Origin: Dehalococcoidales bacterium
Lineage (GTDB): Bacteria; Chloroflexota; Dehalococcoidia; Dehalococcoidales; RBG-16-60-22
NCBI GenBank assembly: GCA_016926115.1
Contig: JAFGPF010000079.1
Coordinates: forward strand, 1-17,849
Length of the DNA: 17,849 nt
Reading direction: 5' to 3'
The position numbers and the translations under genes are program-made. Positions 1 to 7,348 of this stretch are shown here, piece by piece. How positions within the stretch are numbered: the stretch's first letter is position 1; every line of letters begins with the position of its first letter. The notes beneath the pieces were generated by a model, which worked only from the letters and a program-made list of their open reading frames with translations, was not told the DNA's origin and searched no databases.

Positions 1-75
1 CTTTTCGCCCATCAGGTAAAGATTCAGTTTCAGCGGGCGCAGGCTTTCTACGTACTCGCGCGCTGTCTTTAGCAT
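1..75 (-). CDS. 4-hydroxybutyryl-CoA dehydratase / HpaB-family flavoprotein, N-terminal fragment
   Basis: Only the first 25 codons are in the window; the gene continues past the left edge. The ATG is at 73-75, preceded on the minus strand by AAAGGAGG seven bases upstream, so the start is firm. The peptide begins MLKTAREYVESLR and continues to ...YLMGEK. From memory of the family, this matches the conserved N-terminus of 4-hydroxybutyryl-CoA dehydratase (AbfD-type, M-L-x-T-A-x-x-Y-x-E-S-L-R). Those enzymes are FAD and [4Fe-4S] proteins that dehydrate 4-hydroxyacyl-CoA to enoyl-CoA, and they belong to the same superfamily as the 4-hydroxyphenylacetate 3-monooxygenase HpaB. The lack of a longer N-terminal extension and the anaerobic-looking neighbours favour the dehydratase branch, but 25 residues cannot settle it. 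It sits 27 bp after the preceding FAD-linked oxidase gene and is probably co-transcribed with it. Confidence 0.6.
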   Translation of the reverse strand, partial: MLKTAREYVESLRPLKLNLYLMGEK

Positions 76-102
76 ATCGCCTCCTTTCAACAGGCCGGTT
101 GC

Positions 103-1581
103 CTATTCAGGAGAAGAAAGATGGTTCGGGTCAAAGGCCGCCCTGATTCTATCTTCTTTCTCGGGGTAGTTCCCCCAGACAGGGCCGAAAACGTCGTTAT
201 CCGGTACCAGTGCGTAGGCACCTTTTTCGGCGCAGACTACCTCGACGTCTTTTTTCCATTCCTGCAGTGCGTAGTTGTCTTCCACGGCTGCCATGCGCAG
301 GCATTCCATCTTGGCGCAATAGCCGAGTTCGTAGGGACAAATCCAGTCCGTGGTGTTGTATTCCTGTAGTATCGGAGGCCTGTGGTCGTCCGTTATTTTA
401 TCGACATACTTGCTGTAGTTGGTAGCCTGGTTGATGGACTCGTAGGAGACCTCGGAGGCGAACCTGCCGCCGACGACGTTGGCGCAGATGGCATCGGCTG
501 CCATAAAGTGCGTTTCGTCCATAGCCGGCGCCTCCCGTGCCGAGCCGTTGAAATCCTTGACGATGTCCAAGAGGACCTTTTCCTCGTATTCCAGGCGTTT
601 ATCCGAGCCGATGCCGTACAGCATCACCCGCAGGTCTTCCTGCTTCCGTGCAAGCTTGGCTCCCGCTTCCTTCCAGTATTCCCAGAACCCGCCGCAGCCG
701 ACGCCCCGGCTCCTGGCGACGCCCCGGAATATCGGGGGCACCGTCATGACGACCAGGGCTATCTCGGAACGGCCGATTTCAAACATGGCATTTACGATAT
801 CTTCGTGGGAGTAGAAGCGGATATTATACCATTTAAACCGGTTGGTCGGCAGGTTCATGGTGGTGTGGTACGCCCAGCCGGTCGGTTCCAGTTCTTCGGA
901 AATGAAGGGGAACAGCTTGACGCCGATGCGGGTGATAATACCGAGCTTGGACTGGTGACCGGCGCACCCGCGGAGCAGTCCGCGCAGGTCGGGGCCGGGG
1001 CCTTCGCCCCAGAAGAAATCGTCTCCCTCCGCAAACGAACCCATTTTCAGCAGTTCGCCGTCGGGCAGTACCCACTCGACACCCAGCAAACGCTGGTAAC
1101 CGAGTCCGTGCCGCCAGCCGATGGGCGCGTCACCCATGTTGACCGTATTGGCAACGACGGACGACTGGCCGCCGCATCCCGGTACAAAGGTGAGAAGCCC
1201 CATCTTGAGCACGTCGCCCTGGAGGGCCGCGAAAGTAACTCCCGGCTCGACGATGGCGTACTGGTTTTTCTCGTCTATCTCCAGCTTGTTCATCCGCTTC
1301 AGGTCGATGAGGATGGAGTTGTCTTTCCTGGCGTAGGTACCGGAGCCGTAGAAGGTGCTGGTAACCACGAAAGGTATCTTGTAGCGGTTAGCTAGCTTGA
1401 CGATTGCCTGTACCTCCGCAGTGCTGCCCGGCTCGATGCTGCAGGCGGGTCGGCGTTTTTCATCGGTGGGGTCGGACAGGCTGCAATAGCGGTCGGCTTC
1501 ACAGATTGCCGGGTCGTCGCTGACCCATTCGGTGCCGACTATCGACTGTAGTGTCTGATAAGCTTCTTTCGGTATGCTCAT
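103..1581 (-). CDS. FAD-linked oxidase (VAO/PCMH-type FAD-binding), 492 aa
   Basis: This is a flavoprotein dehydrogenase of the vanillyl-alcohol oxidase / FAD-linked oxidase superfamily. Residues about 48-226 form the FAD-binding domain: the 'PGSTAEVQAIVKLANRYKIP' segment, a loop near 74-82 with 'YGSGTY', 'LIDLKRMNKL' at 91-100, 'VEPGVTFAALQ' at 111-121, and 'GHQSKLGIITRIGVKLFP' near 208-225. The remainder is the substrate/cap domain, ending in 'FDPNHLSSPE', a variant of the family's usual 'DPNNIMNPG' tail. ATG at 1579-1581 has AAAGGAG upstream. It lies 21 bp after the Fe-S protein gene and pairs with a second FAD-linked oxidase on the other side of that gene, an FAD/Fe-S/FAD order like glycolate-oxidase-type GlcD/E/F complexes. 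I infer a three-subunit 2-hydroxyacid- or alcohol-type dehydrogenase passing electrons from FAD to Fe-S. The substrate is unknown. Confidence 0.8.
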   Translation of the reverse strand: MSIPKEAYQTLQSIVGTEWVSDDPAICEADRYCSLSDPTDEKRRPACSIEPGSTAEVQAIVKLANRYKIPFVVTSTFYGSGTYARKDNSILIDLKRMNKLEIDEKNQYAIVEPGVTFAALQGDVLKMGLLTFVPGCGGQSSVVANTVNMGDAPIGWRHGLGYQRLLGVEWVLPDGELLKMGSFAEGDDFFWGEGPGPDLRGLLRGCAGHQSKLGIITRIGVKLFPFISEELEPTGWAYHTTMNLPTNRFKWYNIRFYSHEDIVNAMFEIGRSEIALVVMTVPPIFRGVARSRGVGCGGFWEYWKEAGAKLARKQEDLRVMLYGIGSDKRLEYEEKVLLDIVKDFNGSAREAPAMDETHFMAADAICANVVGGRFASEVSYESINQATNYSKYVDKITDDHRPPILQEYNTTDWICPYELGYCAKMECLRMAAVEDNYALQEWKKDVEVVCAEKGAYALVPDNDVFGPVWGNYPEKEDRIRAAFDPNHLSSPE

Positions 1582-1602
1582 CGTTATCTCCTTTACCTTA
1601 TT

Positions 1603-2862
1603 CTACCTTATCGCCCGAAGCATTACTTCGGTGATGTCATATACTTTCATCCCGGTACCGTTTTCCTCGGCGGCCTGGCCGAGGATGTCTTTGCAGTTGG
1701 GACAGCAGCTTACGATGGCCTCGGTACCGGTCAGCTGGGCTTCTTCCGCCCGCTCGCCGGCCGTCCAAAGGGCGAAGTCCGGGTGTGCCACCCCGACGCC
1801 GCCGCCGTAGCCGCAGCACCAGGCGTTGTCATGGTGCCGCTGCATTTCGGTAAGCTCAATGCCCTTTATCCCCTTGAGGATATTCCGCGGCGGCTCGTAT
1901 ATGCCGTCGTAACCGCGCCGCCATTTCTTACCCACGGCGATGTTCGGTGACTCGTATTTCGGTTCCCAGTGGTACCACGGGTCGGCGAGTCGACCGAGGT
2001 TGCAAGGGTCGTGGTAGGTAACCTTCATGGAAACCTTCCGGTTGAACTTGAACTTACCGTCCTGCATCAACCGGTCGAAGTATTCCGTGATATGCAGGAC
2101 CGTATAGGGCATGTCCTCGGTGGACTTTTCCATAATTCTGGGGTAATCCACCTTCAGGGTCTTATAGACTTCGGCGTCGCTGGTGATTACCGTTTTCGCG
2201 CCGGAGGTCTGGATAGCCTTGATGTTGTGTTCCGCCATCTCTTTCGCCAGCGCCAGTTGCGCCGTGGCGAACAGTTCGTGACCGCTGCTCCATTCGTCCT
2301 TGAGTATCATGAACTTGACCCCGGCTTTGCTCAGCAGGGTAACGGCGGCCTGGGCGATTTCCGGGTGGCGGTAGCAGGAGGAATCGCCGACGAAGTAGAG
2401 GATGTCCGCCTTGGCGGCAGGCTTGACGTCTTTCGGCATCCATTTGAAGCGTGCCGTATGGGCGGCGCCGTAGATGTTGTGGCTTTTCTTGACGTTAGCT
2501 GCCAGCATCTTGTGCTCCGGCAGGATGTTGCCTTTTTCCACGCACCGCTGTCTGAACGTCTCGATGACCTGCAGGACTTCCACGTCCAGGTTTCTCTTGC
2601 ACCTGATATCGCAGCCGCCGCAGAGCGTGCAGTGCCACAGGGCGTCCATGAGCTTCGGGGTGAAGTCCAGCTTGCCGTCCAGTTCGGCTAGGGCGGCGTG
2701 CAGGAGTCCGTGGCCGGAATACAGGTTGTACCGGTACCTTACGTCAATCGGGCATTGCCGCGAAAACCGGCTGCTCTTCACGTAGTTCAGGTCTATCAAT
2801 TTACAGTAGCTGCACCTGACGCATGTCGATGCTTGATGTTTATATTCTTCGACTTTTAACAT
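1603..2862 (-). CDS. Two-[4Fe-4S], CCG-domain iron-sulfur oxidoreductase subunit (GlcF/HdrD-like), 419 aa
   Basis: This is an electron-transfer subunit related to GlcF, GlpC and HdrD. Two ferredoxin-type cluster motifs are visible: C14-x2-C17-x2-C20 with C37-P, and C78-x2-C81-x2-C84-x3-C88. The C-terminal half carries a complete CCG (DUF224) set: 'HDPCNLGR' with C287, 'CCGYGGG' with C349/C350, and 'SCCPNC' with C386/C387/C390. CCG domains usually come as a pair. Here the first one looks degenerate: C163 in 'GDSSCYRHP' remains, but the expected later CCG and CPxC cysteines are replaced around 190-195 (EWSSGH) and 228-231 (SDAE). ATG at 2860-2862 follows a modest TAGGTGA site. The gene is sandwiched between two FAD-linked oxidases, 29 bp from one and 21 bp from the other, which marks it as their shared Fe-S partner. 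The final electron acceptor (quinone, ferredoxin or ETF) is not evident. Confidence 0.87.
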   Translation of the reverse strand: MLKVEEYKHQASTCVRCSYCKLIDLNYVKSSRFSRQCPIDVRYRYNLYSGHGLLHAALAELDGKLDFTPKLMDALWHCTLCGGCDIRCKRNLDVEVLQVIETFRQRCVEKGNILPEHKMLAANVKKSHNIYGAAHTARFKWMPKDVKPAAKADILYFVGDSSCYRHPEIAQAAVTLLSKAGVKFMILKDEWSSGHELFATAQLALAKEMAEHNIKAIQTSGAKTVITSDAEVYKTLKVDYPRIMEKSTEDMPYTVLHITEYFDRLMQDGKFKFNRKVSMKVTYHDPCNLGRLADPWYHWEPKYESPNIAVGKKWRRGYDGIYEPPRNILKGIKGIELTEMQRHHDNAWCCGYGGGVGVAHPDFALWTAGERAEEAQLTGTEAIVSCCPNCKDILGQAAEENGTGMKVYDITEVMLRAIR

Positions 2863-2891
2863 TTTTTCACCTACTTACATTCTAATTTGCT

Positions 2892-4352
2892 TTAGAAGCA
2901 CAGTCTGCCGGGCGACATGATGTTATTGGGGTCGAGTATCTGCTTGACCTTTTTCATGGCAGAGGCGTAACCCCCGGCTCTTTCATAGACCATGTCGGCG
3001 ACGATGCCGTAAGGCCTGGAAAAGAAGCCGCCCATGCTTATCGCCGTCTCGGCAGCCTCGGCGTACAGGTTGCTGATTATCGCCGCTTCATCGGCATCAT
3101 TGGGGTCGTAGGGTAAACTGCATTCGAAGTGACAGGCGCGGCCGTACTCCATGGGCTGTACGTAGACGCCGATGTCGTCGATGCAGTAGCCGTTTTCGGC
3201 AGCTACCTGGCTCAGGACCTGGGTGAATTCGGATGCCCTGTCCATCGTCGTGTAGAAGAAAATGTCCTGGCAGGCGCCCTTGCTGGCGAATTTCCAGTAT
3301 GCCTTCTTCTCGGGCCAGGCGTTGCGGAGCATTCCCGGCATCTCCCTTTCTATACCCGGCAGGCCGGGCAGGGATGTCGGCAGTTCCGGTATGTGCAGTT
3401 CGGCGGCTGCTTCGCGCAGTCCGTCTTCCTCGTATTCGATGCGTTCTTCGGGGCGTCTCCAGCCCCCGCCGGAAACGAGGATTACGGTCCACGGCGGCAG
3501 CACTCTCTTGAGATTTTCATAGTCCGCGGGCCATTTCTTGGCCAGGATGGTGGCAAGATTGACATCGTTCAATATCAAGCATTCCTCGCCAATCATGCGC
3601 CGCTGCACGTTGTAGACCAGCTGCGCGGCGTCATCGAGTTGCTCGAAGGGGATGAAGAACGTTTTGTCAACCTTGGGTTTGGGGGCAATTTTGACCTTTG
3701 CCCACGTTACCACCCCCATCGTCCCTTGGGCGCCCTGCACCATCCACTGGTAAGACAGGTAACCCGGTCCGCCGGGGTTAACGCCCTCGGCGAGGCTTTT
3801 ATCGGGGAAGCCGGGCACACAGGCGGAGCCGGTGCGGAAAGCCTGACCGTCCGCGAATACCACCTCCACGGTGACCATGGCGCCGGCGTACTCGAACTTG
3901 GGAATCAGCATCGGTTCCCGCTCCAGGTGGCTGGTTAGTACCGATTTCTGCGGGTGGGGCAGCAGGGGGTTGAGTCCCATCATCTTGTGCTTGGCTGCCT
4001 CCGCCTGAAGCTGACCCCAGGTAACGCCGGGTTCCACTCTCACCATCTTGTTGTACAGGTCGAATTCCAGAATCCTGTTCATTCGCCTCAGGTCCAATAC
4101 AATCCCGCCCAGGTTGGGGATGGTGTTGCCGTAGAAATGGACGCCGGAACTGCAGGGTACCACGGGTATCCCGCTTTCGTTAGCCATCTTGACGACGGCC
4201 TGGACCTCTTCCGTATTCTTCGGCTTTACCACGTAATTGGGCATGCGAGGAGTGCTGAGACTACAGTCGCTGGAATAAGATAGCAGTGCATCGGGGGCGT
4301 CGGTGACATTGGCCGCACCGACAATTTTGGTTAGTTTCTGTTTTATCTGCAC
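2892..4352 (-). CDS. FAD-linked oxidase (VAO/PCMH-type FAD-binding), 486 aa
   Basis: This is the second flavoprotein of the FAD/Fe-S/FAD trio. The FAD-binding half (about 40-230) shows 'PKNTEEVQAVVKMANESGIP', then 'CSSGVHFYGN' and 'LDLRRMNRIL', 'VEPGVTWGQLQAEA', and 'GAQGTMGVVTWAKVKIAP'. The C-terminus is the family's classic 'ILDPNNIMSPGRLCF', and 'RPYGIVADMVYERAGGYA' nearby is typical of anaerobe FAD-linked oxidases related to 4-cresol dehydrogenase or 2-hydroxyacid dehydrogenases. The start is GTG (CAC at 4350-4352 on the plus strand), supported by GAGGAGGT nine bases upstream. It is distinct from the other FAD oxidase in this window: the C-terminal halves differ and the tails differ, so this is not a recent tandem copy. 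The 131-bp gap upstream contains a hairpin and may contain a promoter for the trio. The substrate is not determinable here. Confidence 0.83.
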   Translation of the reverse strand: MQIKQKLTKIVGAANVTDAPDALLSYSSDCSLSTPRMPNYVVKPKNTEEVQAVVKMANESGIPVVPCSSGVHFYGNTIPNLGGIVLDLRRMNRILEFDLYNKMVRVEPGVTWGQLQAEAAKHKMMGLNPLLPHPQKSVLTSHLEREPMLIPKFEYAGAMVTVEVVFADGQAFRTGSACVPGFPDKSLAEGVNPGGPGYLSYQWMVQGAQGTMGVVTWAKVKIAPKPKVDKTFFIPFEQLDDAAQLVYNVQRRMIGEECLILNDVNLATILAKKWPADYENLKRVLPPWTVILVSGGGWRRPEERIEYEEDGLREAAAELHIPELPTSLPGLPGIEREMPGMLRNAWPEKKAYWKFASKGACQDIFFYTTMDRASEFTQVLSQVAAENGYCIDDIGVYVQPMEYGRACHFECSLPYDPNDADEAAIISNLYAEAAETAISMGGFFSRPYGIVADMVYERAGGYASAMKKVKQILDPNNIMSPGRLCF

Positions 4353-4388
4353 TATTTCCTACCTCCTCAATTTTTACAGGTAAATATT

Positions 4389-4416
4389 TATCGGGTGACT
4401 ATCGTATCACCCGGTA
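4389..4416. repeat. Hairpin (10-bp stem) between CoA-transferase and FAD oxidase genes
   Basis: CGGGTGA at 4392-4398 pairs with TCACCCG at 4407-4413 around an 8-nt loop. The stem extends by three more pairs (one G-T wobble) to 4389 and 4416. In the leftward transcript it lies after the CoA-transferase stop and before the FAD-oxidase start. The bases after it on that strand are AT-rich but are not a clean T-run, so a terminator, attenuator or processing site are all possible. The rest of this 131-bp gap holds nothing I can name. Confidence 0.45.
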
Positions 4417-4483
4417 GTATGCGTTAACCGTATACCTTTCCCTATTTTTTTATATTAGCACTATAACAGCGCGGGTCATAATA

Positions 4484-5845
4484 CTAGGGGTAGAACATTT
4501 CTTCAGCTGCCGCCCGCAGCTCTTCGCGGAAATCCGGGTGGGCTACCGAGATAATAGCCTCCGCCCTCTCCCGGCGGCTCTTACAATCGAGATTAGCAAT
4601 GCCGTACTCGGTGACCAGGTAGTCGAGGTAGACCATGGGAATCATTACTACCGTGCCGGCGTCTAACTTGGGCACAATCCGCGATACCTTGCCGTCGAGG
4701 GCGGTGGACTTGAGCATGGATATGGAGCGTCCGCCCCGGGAGTAGTGCGCCCCGACGCAGAAGTCCACCTGTCCCCCGGGACCGGTAATCGGCGTCGAGC
4801 CGATGTGCGTAATGACGACCTGTCCCAGGATGTCCACCGTCAGGATATTATTGATGGCTACCATGTTGTCCTGCGAGGCGATTCTGGGGACGCTGCACTG
4901 GGTGGATATGTCCCTGAAGAGGAAGGCGGGATTATTTTCCACGTACTCCCGCGCCTCGATGCTTACGGGGTTGTCGTAGCCGTAGAGCTGGAGATTGGCG
5001 GCGGTTACCTGACCGGTGTCATGGGTCTTGTACTTGCCGGTGATAACACCGCTTTTGACCATGTCTATTGTCTGAGAATAGATGACCTCGCTATCGATGC
5101 CGAGGTCGTTTTTCTCCGCCAGGAAGCCCATGATAGCCTCGGCGGCGGTGCCCACGCCTATTTGCACGGTATCGCCGTCGTGGACCAGCGAGGCGGCGTT
5201 GGCGCCGATGACCTGGGAAAGCTCCCATTCTTCGTCGGACGGCGTCATGCCCAGGATTTCCTTGCCCCGGAGCTCGGTCTCTTCCGGCGCTTCGACAAGG
5301 TAGTCGATATCGTCGATGTTGACGTATTCGCCGTTGACCCGTGTCAGGCGGGGGTCGATTTCCGCTACCTTGATTTTCGCGGTGCGGCAGACGGTGGGAG
5401 TGTACCACGGGTGCGGCCCGAAGCTGCAGATGCCGTTTTCATCGGGGGGGGTGAGTTTGAAGTAGAAGATATCCTTGTAGTGGTAGAGCCGCCCCCGGTT
5501 GGGGTCCTGCTGTCTCTCGCCGTTGCTTAGCCCGAAGACGGTCGGCTGGTAGTCTATTTTCCGGTTGCGTATCTCTTCCCGGGTGGTCCGCAGGGTCATG
5601 GGGTCTTTGATGCGGAACGATTTTTCCATCTCGGGAAACTGGCTCGGGTGGAGGAACGGGAAGTCCTCCACCCAGTGAGAAGTTAACGTTACGTTTTCCA
5701 GTTCACCGGCGCGATTGGCTACTTCCACCATGATGTCCTTGGGCTGGTCCATCATGGCGAAAATGACGTCAGAGCCGGATTTTATCAGTCCTGCCGCTTC
5801 TTTAGCCGTTATTAACTTGTCGCGGTACTTATCCTGCCACTTCAT
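4484..5845 (-). CDS. Acetyl-CoA hydrolase/transferase family (4-hydroxybutyrate CoA-transferase-like), 453 aa
   Basis: This is a class I CoA-transferase of the acetyl-CoA hydrolase/transferase family, which activates a carboxylic acid by moving CoA from a donor such as acetyl-CoA. The N-terminal domain (about 1-190) is followed by the C-terminal catalytic domain. It contains 'DGDTVQIGVGTAAEAIMGFL' (223-242), the region of the catalytic glutamate 'GIDSEV' (E253 by family position), 'GGQVDFCVGA' (357-366), 'VTEYGIANL' (411-419) and 'AHPDFREEL' (435-443). The length matches 4-hydroxybutyrate or butyrate CoA-transferases (about 430-460 aa). ATG at 5843-5845 is the natural start, although the ribosome binding site is weak (an AAGGGA lies far upstream). 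It lies 54 bp after the flavoprotein gene. Together with the dehydratase-type gene at the left edge it suggests hydroxyacid activation and dehydration, but the true substrate is unknown. Confidence 0.88.
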   Translation of the reverse strand: MKWQDKYRDKLITAKEAAGLIKSGSDVIFAMMDQPKDIMVEVANRAGELENVTLTSHWVEDFPFLHPSQFPEMEKSFRIKDPMTLRTTREEIRNRKIDYQPTVFGLSNGERQQDPNRGRLYHYKDIFYFKLTPPDENGICSFGPHPWYTPTVCRTAKIKVAEIDPRLTRVNGEYVNIDDIDYLVEAPEETELRGKEILGMTPSDEEWELSQVIGANAASLVHDGDTVQIGVGTAAEAIMGFLAEKNDLGIDSEVIYSQTIDMVKSGVITGKYKTHDTGQVTAANLQLYGYDNPVSIEAREYVENNPAFLFRDISTQCSVPRIASQDNMVAINNILTVDILGQVVITHIGSTPITGPGGQVDFCVGAHYSRGGRSISMLKSTALDGKVSRIVPKLDAGTVVMIPMVYLDYLVTEYGIANLDCKSRRERAEAIISVAHPDFREELRAAAEEMFYP

Positions 5846-5899
5846 TACGTTCTTATTTCTTTGTCCCTTTTTAAACGTCCGGCTGTGCCCGGGTGTCGT

Positions 5900-7297
5900 C
5901 TAGCTGCCCGGGTCGTCCGCGGCGACGTCTCCGGAGATTCTTCCCTGAGTGAATGCCTGCATGGTCATTCTTCCGGTATAGTAATGGTGGGGTATGCGCT
6001 CCAGGCCCCCGGATACCTCCCCGGCGGCGTACAGACCCGGAATAACATCACCGAACTGGTCGATTACCTGGCACTTTGCGTTGATTTTCAAGCCGCCCTT
6101 CATCGAGGTCAGGCAAATCTTGTTTTTAACGGCATAGAACGGGGGATGGTCCAGTTTCATCACCGGCACATTCGGCCAGTACATTCCCTGCAGCTTCCGA
6201 CCGTACTTTTTGTCATAACCGTACTTCTCGATATCGGAGTTATACTCGTCGACGGTCGCCTGCAGGTTTCCTTCGGGAATGTCGAGCTGTTTCTCCAGAT
6301 CCTTAATAGTATCCGCCTGGTAAATTTTCTCACGAGGCTTGGTAGCAGGCGGCTCATTCATCTTCCTTATCGCTTCGTCACAAAGAGTAATGTGCAGACC
6401 GGTTGAGTCACGGTCCAGACATATCTTATGTTTTTCGGTGTAAGTGCCCAGTTCTTCCGTGGCTTCGTTGCCGAATCTCTTGCCCCATCTGTCCACGGTA
6501 ATGCCGCCCTGTAAGCCGGCATTGACGAACTGAAGGGTCTCGGCGCCTACGGGCATGGAGGGGCATACTGCCAGGCCCAGGCCATCCGTCCCGGCGCCGA
6601 TGGCCATCGCCATTTTCAGGCCGTCACCCTGGTGGGTCTTGGGAGCCGTGGGAACTAAATCAGCATAGTGCGGTCCAAACTCCTTCACGATGTCCAGGTT
6701 CTGGCAAAAGCCGCCGGTGGCGATAATGACCGCTTTCCTGGCCTTGAAGTTATAAGTTTTGCCGTCGGACTCGGCGGTAACACCGATGACCCGGCCGTTA
6801 TCGACGACGAGTTTTCTGGCGCGATGCTTGTACCGGACATCGATGCCCGACTTTTTCAGGGCGTTCTGGAGAATTTTACAGAGAGCGGGTCCATGTCCTT
6901 CGAATTTGATAGAGCGCCTGACGAGATGTCCCGGTGCCAGAAGCACTTTTTCCGGTTTGGCACCCAGGGATTTGAGCCAATCGTAGACTTCCGCCTGCCG
7001 GTCTGCCAATGCTCTCCAGAGCTCCGGGTCGCCACCACTGACCTTGACGGCTTCTTCATAAAGCTGGTCAGGGGAATCCTTGATACCCTCGGCTTTCTGA
7101 AGGTCGGTGCCGGTGAAGGGGGTGCCGCCGGCAATCATGGCCAGACTGCTGGCCATACCGCCAGAAGCCTCAATCACCATAACCTTGGCTCCTTTGTCAT
7201 GTGCCGTGATGGCGGCCGGTATACCGGTGTTGCCACCTCCGACGACAATGACATCTGCTTCACCATCCCACTTCTGGGGAACTTTCGAGTCAGTCAT
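5900..7297 (-). CDS. FAD-dependent oxidoreductase, fumarate reductase/3-ketosteroid dehydrogenase-like flavoprotein, 465 aa
   Basis: This is a soluble flavoprotein of the FAD_binding_2 family, which includes fumarate reductase, urocanate reductase and 3-ketosteroid delta-1-dehydrogenase. The dinucleotide motif GGGNTG is at 20-25, followed by 'MVIEASGG' (E43 binds the ribose in this fold), 'AVIIATGGF' at 189-197, and the C-terminal FAD motif 'GLYAAGEVSGGL' at 421-432. No heme-binding CxxCH, Tat signal or flavin-transferase domain is present, so it probably acts in the cytoplasm. At 465 aa it is somewhat shorter than typical ketosteroid dehydrogenases (about 510-560). The reaction is likely insertion or removal of a C=C bond next to a carbonyl. 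ATG at 7295-7297 has a near-perfect AAGGAGGT six bases upstream, which suggests strong translation. Its location between the CoA-transferase and the acyl-CoA enzymes places it in the same pathway. Confidence 0.83.
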   Translation of the reverse strand: MTDSKVPQKWDGEADVIVVGGGNTGIPAAITAHDKGAKVMVIEASGGMASSLAMIAGGTPFTGTDLQKAEGIKDSPDQLYEEAVKVSGGDPELWRALADRQAEVYDWLKSLGAKPEKVLLAPGHLVRRSIKFEGHGPALCKILQNALKKSGIDVRYKHRARKLVVDNGRVIGVTAESDGKTYNFKARKAVIIATGGFCQNLDIVKEFGPHYADLVPTAPKTHQGDGLKMAMAIGAGTDGLGLAVCPSMPVGAETLQFVNAGLQGGITVDRWGKRFGNEATEELGTYTEKHKICLDRDSTGLHITLCDEAIRKMNEPPATKPREKIYQADTIKDLEKQLDIPEGNLQATVDEYNSDIEKYGYDKKYGRKLQGMYWPNVPVMKLDHPPFYAVKNKICLTSMKGGLKINAKCQVIDQFGDVIPGLYAAGEVSGGLERIPHHYYTGRMTMQAFTQGRISGDVAADDPGS

Positions 7298-7348
7298 GAA
7301 AATACCTCCTTTTCTCGTTTCTAAAAGTTGAGAGCCTCACCCTGCCTG

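Noticed and set aside
382..1395. Long plus-strand open frame (337 codons) opposite the left FAD-linked oxidase
   Set aside because: It mirrors a clear flavoprotein gene in codon register, has no ribosome binding site and shows no recognisable domain; GC-rich genes often leave such antisense frames.
103..4352. The two FAD-linked oxidases as a recent tandem duplication
   Set aside because: Shared motifs are those of the whole family; cap domains, C-terminal tails and start codons differ, so they are ancient paralogues.
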